IMG/VR virus record: IMGVR_UViG_3300045972_000055
Location: 1-37,175 of that record
Reading direction: 5' to 3' (one strand)
From: a virus
DNA: 37,175 bases
The notes beneath the pieces are model-generated. The model was not told where the DNA came from. It saw only the letters and a program-made list of their open reading frames with translations, and made no database searches. The translations under genes were made by a program, and so were the position numbers. This document shows positions 20,693 through 29,803 of this stretch, piece after piece (the stretch's first letter is position 1; every line of letters begins with the position of its first letter).

Positions 20693-22768
20693 ATGTCCGA
20701 ACAAACAGAATTACAATTGATTATAACCGCCCAAAATCAGGCAACGCAGGAACTTGCGAAATTGGGTAAGGATATGAACGCTTTGCAAAACAAAACGCAA
20801 TCAAGTTCGCTATCTTTTGGAAAGATGGCGGGCGTTTTGGCGACTGTTGGAATTGGATATGGAGTGATTAAGAATGGAATAATGGACAGTATTTCTGCGT
20901 TCAATGAGAGCGAGAAAGTAATGGCACAAACTAATGCAGTTCTTGCATCAACGAAAGGCGTGGCGGGAATGAGCGCACAGGCAGTTGGTGACCTTGCGAA
21001 ATCAATTCAAAATCTCACAACGTTTGATGATGAGGCGATACAAAGTGCGGAAAATATGTTGCTTACTTTTACAGCGATTGGAAAAGATGTTTTTCCCGAA
21101 GCAACGTGGGCGATTGCGGATATGTCGCAAGCGTTGGGGCAAGATTTAAAATCGTCAACTATTCAAATTGGAAAAGCGTTGCAAGACCCGATTAAAGGAG
21201 TAACGGCGTTGAGAAAAGTTGGTGTAAATTTCAACGAAACACAGACCGAAACAATCAAGAAATTGGTTGATAGTGGAAAGGCGATGGATGCACAAAAATT
21301 GATTTTGAAAGAATTGGCGACTGAATTTGGAGGAAGTGCGAAGGCACAACTTAATACTTTTGGTGGAAGAATGACGTGGTTGAAAAATCAGGTCGGAGAT
21401 TTACAGGAAACATTGGGAGGAACATTGGTAAATTCGCTTACTGTAATGACGGGAGGATTTAATATGTCGGCAGATGGTACGGTTTCAGCGTTTGAAAAAA
21501 TGAAAGGATTTATACAAAAGTGGTTACCCGCTATTTTAATTGGGTTGCAAACTGTTTTTAAATATGTCGGTAGTGCGTTGGCGATGATTGGGAATGGAGT
21601 GTTTGCGTTTGGAAAGATATTGGTGGCGGTGTTTATGGATGCGTATGATACGATTAAAAATTTAGGTTCAGGATTTGCACAATTAGGACAAGTGATAAAG
21701 ATGGTTATGACTGGTGATTTTGAGGGTGCGATGAACGCTTTTACGAATATTCAGGTGGTTGCAAGCGCACGAACTCAAAAAGCAATCGAAGAGGAAAGTA
21801 CCGTGATGGGATTAATGTGGGATGATTTTAAGAATATCGGCACTAATGCATTGAATGATTATGATAAAACCCAGCAATTAGCAACACAAGGTACAAAAGA
21901 TTTTGGCGGTGCTGCTGCGGGTGCGGGAGATAGCGTGAAGGAAATGGGAAAGAAAGTTAAGGATGGACAGAAAAAAATTAGCGACCTTTCAAAGGAATAT
22001 AAAAAAGCAATCAATGACATCAAAAACGATATTAAAAGTTTGAAGTCAACGCTGGATGAAGACAATAAAAAATCGGATGCGACATTAGGAAAAGACATTG
22101 CGACTGAAATTGTTGCGAAACAAAAAGAGCAGGAAAGTTTGCGTAAACAAATTCAGGCAGAAACAGACGAAACGAAAAAGGTGGAATTACAGACCGAACT
22201 TGATACTGTTACGGGTTTTCTTGATGCTCATAAATCAGAACAGCAACAATATGCTACGGAAATTTTAGAGGCGAAAAAGGTTGATGGATTGGACAGTATT
22301 CAATTGATGCAGTATCAACACGACCAAGAACAGATTGAGCGTAATAAGGAATTTGAGAAAGATATGGCGGATTTGCAGGATAAATTAAAAGCGGTGAAAA
22401 AGGAATATAAAGACAAATTTAAAGAACTTAAAAAAGAATTAAAGGATGAGGGATTGGACACATTGACCCTTAAAATAAAGGCGATTGTTGATAAAATCAA
22501 CGGGAAAGATGATGATAAAAAGAAGCGTGCAACGGGTGGTTCTGTTACGGGCGGTCAATCTTATTTAGTGGGAGAGCGAGGACCAGAATTATTCACACCT
22601 TCATCAAACGGGAATATTAATAATAATCCTGTTGTTGGTGGTGGTCAGACACAAAATTTTAGTTTCAATTTTGCGGGTGCTAATATCACAGATATTCGTA
22701 TGCTGAAAGATGAAATTATTAAATCAATCAATCGTTCGCAAGAATTAAACAGATTAGGAATACGATAA
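20693..22768 (+). CDS. Tail tape measure protein
   Basis: 691 residues. N-terminal helical region (SEQTELQLIITAQNQATQELAKL), TMP-type segments (SAFNESEKVMAQTNAVLASTKG, IQIGKALQDPIKGVTALRKVGV), a hydrophobic stretch at about 275-325, long charged coiled coils (about 420-610), and a C-terminal TGGQSYLVGERGPELFTPS motif common in phage tape measures. At about 0.15 nm per residue (family rule) the tail would be near 100 nm. Starts immediately after the chaperone TAA with no spacer. Confidence 0.95.
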   Translation: MSEQTELQLIITAQNQATQELAKLGKDMNALQNKTQSSSLSFGKMAGVLATVGIGYGVIKNGIMDSISAFNESEKVMAQTNAVLASTKGVAGMSAQAVGDLAKSIQNLTTFDDEAIQSAENMLLTFTAIGKDVFPEATWAIADMSQALGQDLKSSTIQIGKALQDPIKGVTALRKVGVNFNETQTETIKKLVDSGKAMDAQKLILKELATEFGGSAKAQLNTFGGRMTWLKNQVGDLQETLGGTLVNSLTVMTGGFNMSADGTVSAFEKMKGFIQKWLPAILIGLQTVFKYVGSALAMIGNGVFAFGKILVAVFMDAYDTIKNLGSGFAQLGQVIKMVMTGDFEGAMNAFTNIQVVASARTQKAIEEESTVMGLMWDDFKNIGTNALNDYDKTQQLATQGTKDFGGAAAGAGDSVKEMGKKVKDGQKKISDLSKEYKKAINDIKNDIKSLKSTLDEDNKKSDATLGKDIATEIVAKQKEQESLRKQIQAETDETKKVELQTELDTVTGFLDAHKSEQQQYATEILEAKKVDGLDSIQLMQYQHDQEQIERNKEFEKDMADLQDKLKAVKKEYKDKFKELKKELKDEGLDTLTLKIKAIVDKINGKDDDKKKRATGGSVTGGQSYLVGERGPELFTPSSNGNINNNPVVGGGQTQNFSFNFAGANITDIRMLKDEIIKSINRSQELNRLGIR

Positions 22769-22769
22769 T

Positions 22770-23522
22770 ATGAATATCACATTTGATAATGTCGGGTTAA
22801 ATAATGCGCCTTATTCAATTAAGAATATCAGGCACGAACAATCTTCACCACGTGAGATTTATTTGCAAAATCTTTCAAGGGAGCGAGGTGCGGTTTTGGT
22901 TGGGTATAATTATCGTCCGAAAGAGATTGTGATTGTGGGGAGAATTACGGGAACGGATAAGGTTGATTTGGAAACAAAAATTGATGCGTTCAAAGAGATT
23001 TTAAGTCGTGATAATAAGAACCTTGATATTGACTATGCGACTGGTACGAGGCGATATGTGGCGTATGCGGATGATGTGATTATTAATCGTGATTATTTCC
23101 ATATTAATTATGCGCCTTTTGAGGTGAAATTTATTGTGCCGAGTGGAGTTGGAAAAGATATTACTGCAACAGTTGATACAATTAATGGAACGACAACCGC
23201 CACAAAAACAGGAACATTGCACGTTGATGGTTCAGCGTTTCCGAACCCCACAATTAAATTGACGTTGACGGCGGTTACTGCGGTGACGGCGTTGAGTTTC
23301 TTATGTAATGGGGATAAAATCACACTCACTCAAACATTGTTAGTAAATGACGTTATTATTATTGATACGGAAAATAAAAAGGTGACAGTGAATGGAGTTG
23401 AAAAAGATTATACTGGAATGTTTGCGAGTTTTGTGGTGGGAGATAATGCGTGGCAAATTGATTTAACGAGAACAGTGTGTACGTATAATATAGAAATTTC
23501 TTATTTCAAAAAGTTTTTATGA
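22770..23522 (+). CDS. Distal tail protein (Dit)
   Basis: 250 residues. An N-terminal tube-like beta domain (about 1-120; INRDYFHINYAPFEVKFIVPSG ends the core) and a C-terminal beta domain rich in Thr/Val (about 130-250), as in siphovirus Dit proteins. It lies between tape measure and hub genes. It caps the tail tube and anchors the baseplate. The start is one base after the tape measure stop. Confidence 0.83.
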   Translation: MNITFDNVGLNNAPYSIKNIRHEQSSPREIYLQNLSRERGAVLVGYNYRPKEIVIVGRITGTDKVDLETKIDAFKEILSRDNKNLDIDYATGTRRYVAYADDVIINRDYFHINYAPFEVKFIVPSGVGKDITATVDTINGTTTATKTGTLHVDGSAFPNPTIKLTLTAVTAVTALSFLCNGDKITLTQTLLVNDVIIIDTENKKVTVNGVEKDYTGMFASFVVGDNAWQIDLTRTVCTYNIEISYFKKFL

Positions 23523-25207
23523 TTGCGAAAAGATTTGTTTATAAAATTTATAGCAGTACGGGAATGTATATTACCACGTGGAAAGACGTGCAGAGCGAAC
23601 CCGAATTTTCAATACCCATCAATGGGGCGTTTTCGGAGATGCAGGTTAAACTTGCTCGACCATTGGATAACTACGGGGAAAATCTTGATGTTAAATATGG
23701 GAACGTTTTAAAATTATATGCGTTTGATGGTGACAGCGGACAGAGCGGAGTGTTAATTTATTCGGGATTTATTTCAACTTATGAACCTTTGGTTGATGGT
23801 GGAAAAGAGGAAATTGTTGTGACGTTCGTAAATTGGTGGTGGGAACTGAACCGTTATTTATTGGAGGGAGATGGTAATGGAATTGATAGTTTGATATACG
23901 GGAATGGGTATGGTTCGAAGATAAATACGAATATGACAAGTAATGTGTTGCCTAGTCCGCAAGTTGCAAGCGCAAGCACTACAACGTCAGGATATGATGC
24001 TTTTCGAGCGTTTAATGGAGTAAAAACAGTTGAAAATCCGTGGGCGAGTACAACGTTGCCAGCGTGGTTGAAATTGGATATGGGCGTTGCGAAGGTTGTC
24101 ACGCAGTATAATGTCACGGGAAGGTCGTTGGCGAACGCAAACCAAAACCCGAAGAGTTGGGTTTTGCAAGGAAGTAACGATGATGTTAATTGGATTGATT
24201 TGGATAAACAAACAAACGAGGTTAGTTGGATTGATTTGGAAACACGCACATATTCTTTTGAAAATGACACAGCGTATCGTTATCACAGAATTTATATTAC
24301 AGAGGTGAATGGAACGACTTTGGCGGCAATTCAAGAATTGGAATTGATTGCGAGTTTGCCGTTTGCGAAATTAAATGCGACCAGTATTAAATATTTAGCA
24401 CAAGACCCATCAAACATATTGAAGGATATATTGGACAAATTCACGGCATCGGGAGGTAAATTGGATTATGGTGCGGGAACGGTTGATTTGACTGGAACAG
24501 TTACATCATACTTATTCAATACAAATTTCGCACAGGAAGCATTGGAAAAGGTAATTGACCTTTGTCCGATGGACTGGTTTTTTCGTATTGGTTCAGATGA
24601 TAAGGTTTATTTGAAAGCAAAGAGTGCGGGGACAGACCATAAATTTCATATTGGGCGAAGTGTGAGTTATTACCGCCAAGAAAAACGGTTGGAAAATATC
24701 GTGAACTTTATTTATTTCAAGGGCAAGGGATTTTATAAAAAATATTCTAATTCGGGAAGTGTCGCCGCCTACGGGAGATATTCGCAGAAGATTGTGGATG
24801 AAAAGGTTGTGGATGTTGCGACTGCGGATATTATGGCAAATGCGATTTTGAACAAAATGGCATCACCTGAAATCCGTATCACGGCGAGAATAATTGACAA
24901 TAATAATAATGACGGTTTTGGATATGATATTGAAAGTTTGAAAGTTGGAGATACTTGCAAAATATTTAATGCGACATCAAAGGCGGAAAATCTTTGGGAC
25001 AGTATAATGTGGGATGTTGATGCGTGGGATTATGATGTGACAAACACAGCGGGATTAGTGTTGCAAATTCAGAAAATCACATACCACCCAGATTATGCAG
25101 AGTTGGAAATTTCAAACAGGCAACCCGATATGTCAAAGCGTATCGAGGAAATAAATAAGAGTTTGATTGATAGTCAGACAATAGATAATCCAGTAATACC
25201 ACAATAA
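23519..25207 (+). CDS. Tail-associated hub protein (Tal-like) with inserted discoidin domain
   Basis: 562 residues. The N-terminal about 140 residues (strand-rich, LKLYAFDGDSGQSGVLIYSGFIS) and the segment from about 285 onward (ILKDILDKFTAS, WFFRIGSDDKVYLK, IVNFIYFKG) form the gp27-like baseplate hub. Residues about 141-279 look like an inserted F5/8 type C (discoidin) domain: GYDAFRAFNGV, PAWLKLDMG, WVLQGSNDDVNWIDL and YHRIYI. Such domains bind carbohydrates. The insertion contains a short internal repeat (NWIDLD/SWIDLE). Start overlaps the Dit stop. Confidence 0.85.
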   Translation: MIAKRFVYKIYSSTGMYITTWKDVQSEPEFSIPINGAFSEMQVKLARPLDNYGENLDVKYGNVLKLYAFDGDSGQSGVLIYSGFISTYEPLVDGGKEEIVVTFVNWWWELNRYLLEGDGNGIDSLIYGNGYGSKINTNMTSNVLPSPQVASASTTTSGYDAFRAFNGVKTVENPWASTTLPAWLKLDMGVAKVVTQYNVTGRSLANANQNPKSWVLQGSNDDVNWIDLDKQTNEVSWIDLETRTYSFENDTAYRYHRIYITEVNGTTLAAIQELELIASLPFAKLNATSIKYLAQDPSNILKDILDKFTASGGKLDYGAGTVDLTGTVTSYLFNTNFAQEALEKVIDLCPMDWFFRIGSDDKVYLKAKSAGTDHKFHIGRSVSYYRQEKRLENIVNFIYFKGKGFYKKYSNSGSVAAYGRYSQKIVDEKVVDVATADIMANAILNKMASPEIRITARIIDNNNNDGFGYDIESLKVGDTCKIFNATSKAENLWDSIMWDVDAWDYDVTNTAGLVLQIQKITYHPDYAELEISNRQPDMSKRIEEINKSLIDSQTIDNPVIPQ

Positions 25208-25208
25208 T

Positions 25209-25769
25209 ATGTTGGGAACTTGTAATAATTGCGGAACACAAATAATGGATTTGACCCGAAAAGGTCAGGAACGTTTTTTGGTTAATTATCGTGACCACGT
25301 TTTAGAAATCAGTAATGGAACATTGATGCGGGTTGGGGTGTGCCAAAATTGTAAAGAGTTGTTAGTGGCGGGAAAAAAAGTTAAGAAAACGGCGGAGGAT
25401 ATTTTGGAAAATTGTAAAGCGTTTTGGCGGGGGTCGGATGAGTATGCACCACACGGATTTGAGATGTTTGAAGTGATTGACCCTAACACGGATGAGGATA
25501 AATTTGCATTGAAACGAAAGAATAAAAATTTGGAAGAGGGCGAAAAATTACAAGCGCAGAAGGATTATTTTGCAGAAAATCACGATATAGAGGAAAAGCG
25601 GATTGAAAAAGAATTAAAAATTAAAAGAGATAAAGAAAAAGAGAAGCACGAAAAATTTGTTAAGGATGTGGAGGAAAGGGCAGAGAAAGAAAAAAAGATA
25701 AAAGATAAAAGCGAAAAGGAGAGAGAGGAAGAGGAAAAAAAATTAATTACTAATTTTGGATTATTATGA
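25209..25769 (+). CDS. Zinc-knuckle protein with highly charged coiled coil
   Basis: 186 residues. Cys5/Cys8 and another CxxC near residue 45 form a likely zinc ribbon. Residues about 105-180 are almost only Lys, Glu, Asp and Arg (single helix or coiled coil). It lies between hub and fibre-tip genes and overlaps the next by 4 bp, so it is probably a tail or assembly protein. Function not recognised. Confidence 0.75.
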   Translation: MLGTCNNCGTQIMDLTRKGQERFLVNYRDHVLEISNGTLMRVGVCQNCKELLVAGKKVKKTAEDILENCKAFWRGSDEYAPHGFEMFEVIDPNTDEDKFALKRKNKNLEEGEKLQAQKDYFAENHDIEEKRIEKELKIKRDKEKEKHEKFVKDVEERAEKEKKIKDKSEKEREEEEKKLITNFGLL

Positions 25770-26314
25770 GTTGGGCATCAATTACATATACATTTTCACC
25801 ATCCACTATCGCTAAGGCGAGCGAGGTAAACCAAAATTTTTCCGATGTGGTAGCGGGATTAAATAAAGCAATGCCAAGCGGTGGTATTATTCTTTGGAGT
25901 GGTTCAATTGCAAGCATTCCAGTTGGATATTATTTGTGTGATGGAAATAACGCAACACCTAACCTTGTCGGAAAATTCGTACAAGGTGCAGGTTCAGGAT
26001 ATGCGGTTGGAGCAGTTGGTGGAAGTGCGACACACCAACACGCAGGAGTTGACCACTTACACTATGATGACCATTATCATAACGTTATTGGAAACACGGG
26101 CGGAACTTTTGATACAGATATTGTTCGTAGGGGAAGCAGTGACCCGTTTTATCTTTCAAATAGTTCGCATACGCATAATATTGCAATTGCATCAGCTACA
26201 AAGAGTTCAATGGGATATGGTTCATATACAAACGGTAGTGATAGAGATTTAACAAGTGGTTCAACAGATACTCGACCACCATTTTTGACACTTGCTTATA
26301 TAATGAAATCATAA
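25766..26314 (+). CDS. Tail fibre tip with phage collar domain (first copy)
   Basis: 182 residues. N-terminal linker STIAKASEVNQNFSDVVAGL, then the collar motif GGIILWSGSIASIPVGYYLCDG, NLVGKFVQGAG, and multiple His-x-His pairs (HTHNIAI) before the end PPFLTLAYIMKS. Collar-type tips form trimers in which His pairs bind metal ions. It should contact the host surface. Confidence 0.9.
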   Translation: MSWASITYTFSPSTIAKASEVNQNFSDVVAGLNKAMPSGGIILWSGSIASIPVGYYLCDGNNATPNLVGKFVQGAGSGYAVGAVGGSATHQHAGVDHLHYDDHYHNVIGNTGGTFDTDIVRRGSSDPFYLSNSSHTHNIAIASATKSSMGYGSYTNGSDRDLTSGSTDTRPPFLTLAYIMKS

Positions 26315-26323
26315 ATAAAAAAA

Positions 26324-26971
26324 ATGATACCGAATTTATTTGTACCAATGACAACAATCGAGAGTTCGAAAGTAAATGCAAATTTTGCTATTTTAGGTGC
26401 GAGCGGAATTATACAGATGTTTGGTGGAGATGTTGCGCCGACAGGATGGTTATTGTGTAATGGTGCGTTGGTTTCAAGGTCAACATATAATGATTTATAT
26501 GCTACAATTGGGGTGAAGTTTGGAGCGGGTGACGGGTCAACAACTTTTGCATTGCCTGATTTTCGTGGAAGAGTTGGGGTTGGAAAAGACGGGACGACTG
26601 AATTTCTTAATGTGGGTACTATTGGCGGAGAAAAATTGCACACATTAAGCATTGCAGAATTGCCATCCCATTATCATACTGTTGACCCACCAAGCACAGC
26701 ATCGGGAGGAGTAACTGCAAACCACACGCATAATGAGCATCCATCAGTTTATGCTAATGTTGCGGGAAGCGATTATTGGCCGCATAGTGGTTCATCATAC
26801 TGGATGAATACGGAATATAGCGGAAGGGGAGCGATAGCAACTGGAACAATTTCATCAGACCACGCCCATTATACAGATATTGGTCAATTTAATTCAGGAA
26901 GCACGGGAACAGGAACAGCGTTTAATGTTTTACAACCATATCTAACAATTAATTATATTATAAAAATATGA
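26324..26971 (+). CDS. Tail fibre tip with phage collar domain (second copy)
   Basis: 215 residues. Same design as the preceding gene: TIESSKVNANFAILGASG linker, then GDVAPTGWLLCNGALVSRSTY, TTFALPDFRGRVGVGKDG, His-rich TANHTHNEHP, and the closing LTINYIIKI. The collar core is more canonical than in the first copy. The tandem pair suggests ancient duplication and divergence, or two different receptors. Confidence 0.92.
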   Translation: MIPNLFVPMTTIESSKVNANFAILGASGIIQMFGGDVAPTGWLLCNGALVSRSTYNDLYATIGVKFGAGDGSTTFALPDFRGRVGVGKDGTTEFLNVGTIGGEKLHTLSIAELPSHYHTVDPPSTASGGVTANHTHNEHPSVYANVAGSDYWPHSGSSYWMNTEYSGRGAIATGTISSDHAHYTDIGQFNSGSTGTGTAFNVLQPYLTINYIIKI

Positions 26972-27195
26972 TAACGATACCAGTAAAAATAAAGGATGTG
27001 AATTATCAAGCAGTGATTGATGCGGTTTGTGCAAACGGACACTATAAAGATGAGATTGATGATGGAACGGGATTGAATGTAATGATACCAAACCCGATGA
27101 CGAAAGAACAATTTGTAATTAAGCAAATTAAAAAAGGTTTATTTGAGCAAAAAAGATTATACGAAAATACAATTTCAGTCGAAGAAGATTTATAA
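26968..27195 (+). CDS. Small hypothetical protein coupled to the collar fibre gene
   Basis: 75 residues, 4-bp overlap with the upstream fibre gene. A strand-rich N-terminus (MITIPVKIKDVNYQAVIDAVC) and a C-terminal charged helix (FVIKQIKKGLFEQKRLYE). Could be a fibre chaperone or minor tail component; family not recognised. Confidence 0.7.
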   Translation: MITIPVKIKDVNYQAVIDAVCANGHYKDEIDDGTGLNVMIPNPMTKEQFVIKQIKKGLFEQKRLYENTISVEEDL

Positions 27196-27221
27196 TTTAA
27201 CCCATTAAAAAATGCAAAAAA

Positions 27222-27575
27222 ATGAGTGATGAACACGTATGCAATCAAGGTAAAAAATTTGATGCGATAAACGAAAGTGTCGGGGAAGTTAAGCGTGATT
27301 TGGATGAACATCGAAAAATCCAACAGGAGCAAGACAGAGAAAGAGAAAAACACAGGATAACACAACAAGCACACGATAAAGCGATTGATACGAAACTGAA
27401 TGAAATTAGTGCACAGATAACGAGTTTGATTGAATTAAATACGGATGTAAATAATATAAAAATTGCGTGGAAAGTTGGGAAAAGTGTTGGGTATAATATC
27501 ACGAAATTTATAATAGCGGTGACGGTTATTTTGGGAGCAATATGGGCGTTGAGAGATTTTTTTACAAGAAAATAA
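27222..27575 (+). CDS. XhlA-like coiled-coil membrane protein (lysis associated)
   Basis: 117 residues: a long charged coiled coil (about 12-75) followed by one C-terminal transmembrane segment (about 91-110, FIIAVTVILGAIWAL) and a short basic end. This is the layout of haemolysin XhlA-type proteins that sit near phage lysis genes. The amidase and holin lie 4 kb downstream, so either the lysis genes are split or this protein serves another membrane role. Confidence 0.7.
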   Translation: MSDEHVCNQGKKFDAINESVGEVKRDLDEHRKIQQEQDREREKHRITQQAHDKAIDTKLNEISAQITSLIELNTDVNNIKIAWKVGKSVGYNITKFIIAVTVILGAIWALRDFFTRK

Positions 27576-27587
27576 AGGAGGTGTGAA

Positions 27588-27770
27588 ATGCCTAGTACAT
27601 ACGTTTGCAATAATAGATTATGCAAGAAAAATCGTGAGGGAAACCCCTGCAAGGTTGGATGTATAATTGATGGTATCGCAAATTATTGTGCGGGGTGTGA
27701 TGGAAGCGTTGGAGCGTTGGGCGAACTTGTTCGCATAACCGTAGTTCATTGCAAAGGAGGAAGAGAATGA
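27588..27770 (+). CDS. Cysteine-rich small protein
   Basis: 60 residues with eight Cys (CNNRLCKKN, CKVGC, CAGC, HCKGG), probably one or two zinc sites. It has one of the few strong Shine-Dalgarno sites in this genome (AAAGGAGG, 7 nt before ATG). Function unknown. Confidence 0.72.
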   Translation: MPSTYVCNNRLCKKNREGNPCKVGCIIDGIANYCAGCDGSVGALGELVRITVVHCKGGRE

Positions 27771-27928
27771 AACCGATAATTATTGCGTGTAAGTGCGGAA
27801 CAAGGTCGGTTCAAAAGGTGCGGAAGTTTGGGGTTTGGGTTGTGCCTGACAGCGGACAAATGTCGGCGATAAAGTCGGGAACGTACAAACGTCAATATGA
27901 AAAGTGCGTGAGTTGTTTAAGTGCGTGA
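27767..27928 (+). CDS. Small zinc-binding protein
   Basis: 53 residues: CKCG near the start and CVSC near the end give a two-knuckle zinc site. It has AAAGGAGG upstream of its ATG and overlaps the previous gene by 4 bp. Together with the upstream gene it forms a pair that uses classical ribosome binding sites, unlike the neighbours. Function unknown. Confidence 0.65.
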   Translation: MKPIIIACKCGTRSVQKVRKFGVWVVPDSGQMSAIKSGTYKRQYEKCVSCLSA

Positions 27929-27932
27929 TTTA

Positions 27933-27990
27933 TGCGGAGGGGCGGGAAGTGAACGATTTGCCACAAGCAAATTTTTCCGCCCACTCCGCA
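27933..27990 (+). other. Three-part GC-rich hairpin before the cationic peptide
   Basis: TGCGGAG (27933-27939) pairs with CTCCGCA (27984-27990); GGGCGG (27940-27945) with CCGCCC (27977-27982), with A27983 bulged; and ATTTGC (27956-27961) with GCAAAT (27967-27972) as the apical stem. No T-run follows. The next ATG is at 28002. Confidence 0.65.
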
Positions 27991-28001
27991 CCATAAAAAA
28001 T

Positions 28002-28110
28002 ATGCTTGTAGATATAAAATTAAAAATAAGAATTTTTAAAATAAAATTGAAAAGTCGAAAGTGTTGGTTGAAATCTGTTAAAAAAATTTATCGAATAGTA
28101 TTAAAAAATT

Positions 28111-28118
<8 letters not shown>
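28002..28118 (+). CDS. Possible 38-residue cationic amphipathic peptide
   Basis: Starts at ATG 28002 in the typical aaatATG context, just after the 27933-27990 hairpin, and overlaps the collagen-like fibre gene by 8 bp. Thirteen Lys/Arg, one acidic residue, and alternating basic/hydrophobic residues (KLKIRIFKIKLKSRK). Amphipathic cationic phage peptides that disturb the outer membrane are known as disruptins (for example in phage phiKT). The similarity here is only in character, not sequence. A chance frame in AT-rich DNA is the alternative. Confidence 0.45.
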
Positions 28119-29298
<1,180 letters not shown>

Positions 29299-29299
29299 T

Positions 29300-29575
29300 A
29301 TGTTTTTCGAAAAAACAACAGCGGAAATAAGTGGAATTTCGGTGATATTAAAAAAATTATTTGGTGTATTGTCAAGACCGATGTGGGTTGACCCAAATAC
29401 ATCGAGAGTAAAAACCGATACGGTGCTTATTTCGGGAACGGTCACGACAGTTACCACAGTAACAACGGTAACAGGATTGACAAATATTGGCGGGTTCGAT
29501 GCGAAGCAAACATTGCTTTACGCAACGGACAGGATAAATTGGGCGGAGAGTGTGCGAAGGCGTATACATTCATAA
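29300..29575 (+). CDS. Small virion protein with VTT repeat
   Basis: 91 residues. Contains the Val-Thr-Thr repeat (GTVTTVTTVTTVTG) followed by LTNIGGFDAKQ and a C-terminal WAESVRRRIHS, a combination I have seen in small structural proteins beside phage fibre genes. Probably a tail fibre or baseplate accessory. The repeat corresponds to a short direct repeat in DNA (29440-29475). Confidence 0.78.
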   Translation: MFFEKTTAEISGISVILKKLFGVLSRPMWVDPNTSRVKTDTVLISGTVTTVTTVTTVTGLTNIGGFDAKQTLLYATDRINWAESVRRRIHS

Positions 29576-29592
29576 TTTATAAATAAAAAAAT

Positions 29593-29802
29593 ATGACAAC
29601 GGAAGAAATCATTGAGCAAATAAAAGAGGAAAGCGATGTAATCAGAGAGAAAATGAATAAAAGTGTTCAGACATCTTGCCCACACGTTTTATGTGTGGAG
29701 TGTGCGAAAGCAGAAATTGAGAGGATAAAAGAAAATGAGATGTTGATGGTTAATTTGAGAGAAAAAGAGGAATTAATTAATAATTTAATATCAACGCAAT
29801 AA
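29593..29802 (+). CDS. Coiled-coil protein with Cys-His cluster
   Basis: 69 residues, nearly all helical, with CPHVLCVEC in the middle (a possible metal site). Its position between structural genes suggests a minor tail or assembly role. Not recognised. Confidence 0.68.
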   Translation: MTTEEIIEQIKEESDVIREKMNKSVQTSCPHVLCVECAKAEIERIKENEMLMVNLREKEELINNLISTQ

Positions 29803-29803
29803 T

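Noticed and set aside
25520-25760. Lys/Glu-rich end of the 25209 gene as frame artefact
   Set aside because: The frame is continuous from a clear zinc-knuckle start and overlaps the next gene by the usual 4 bp, so it is accepted as coding.
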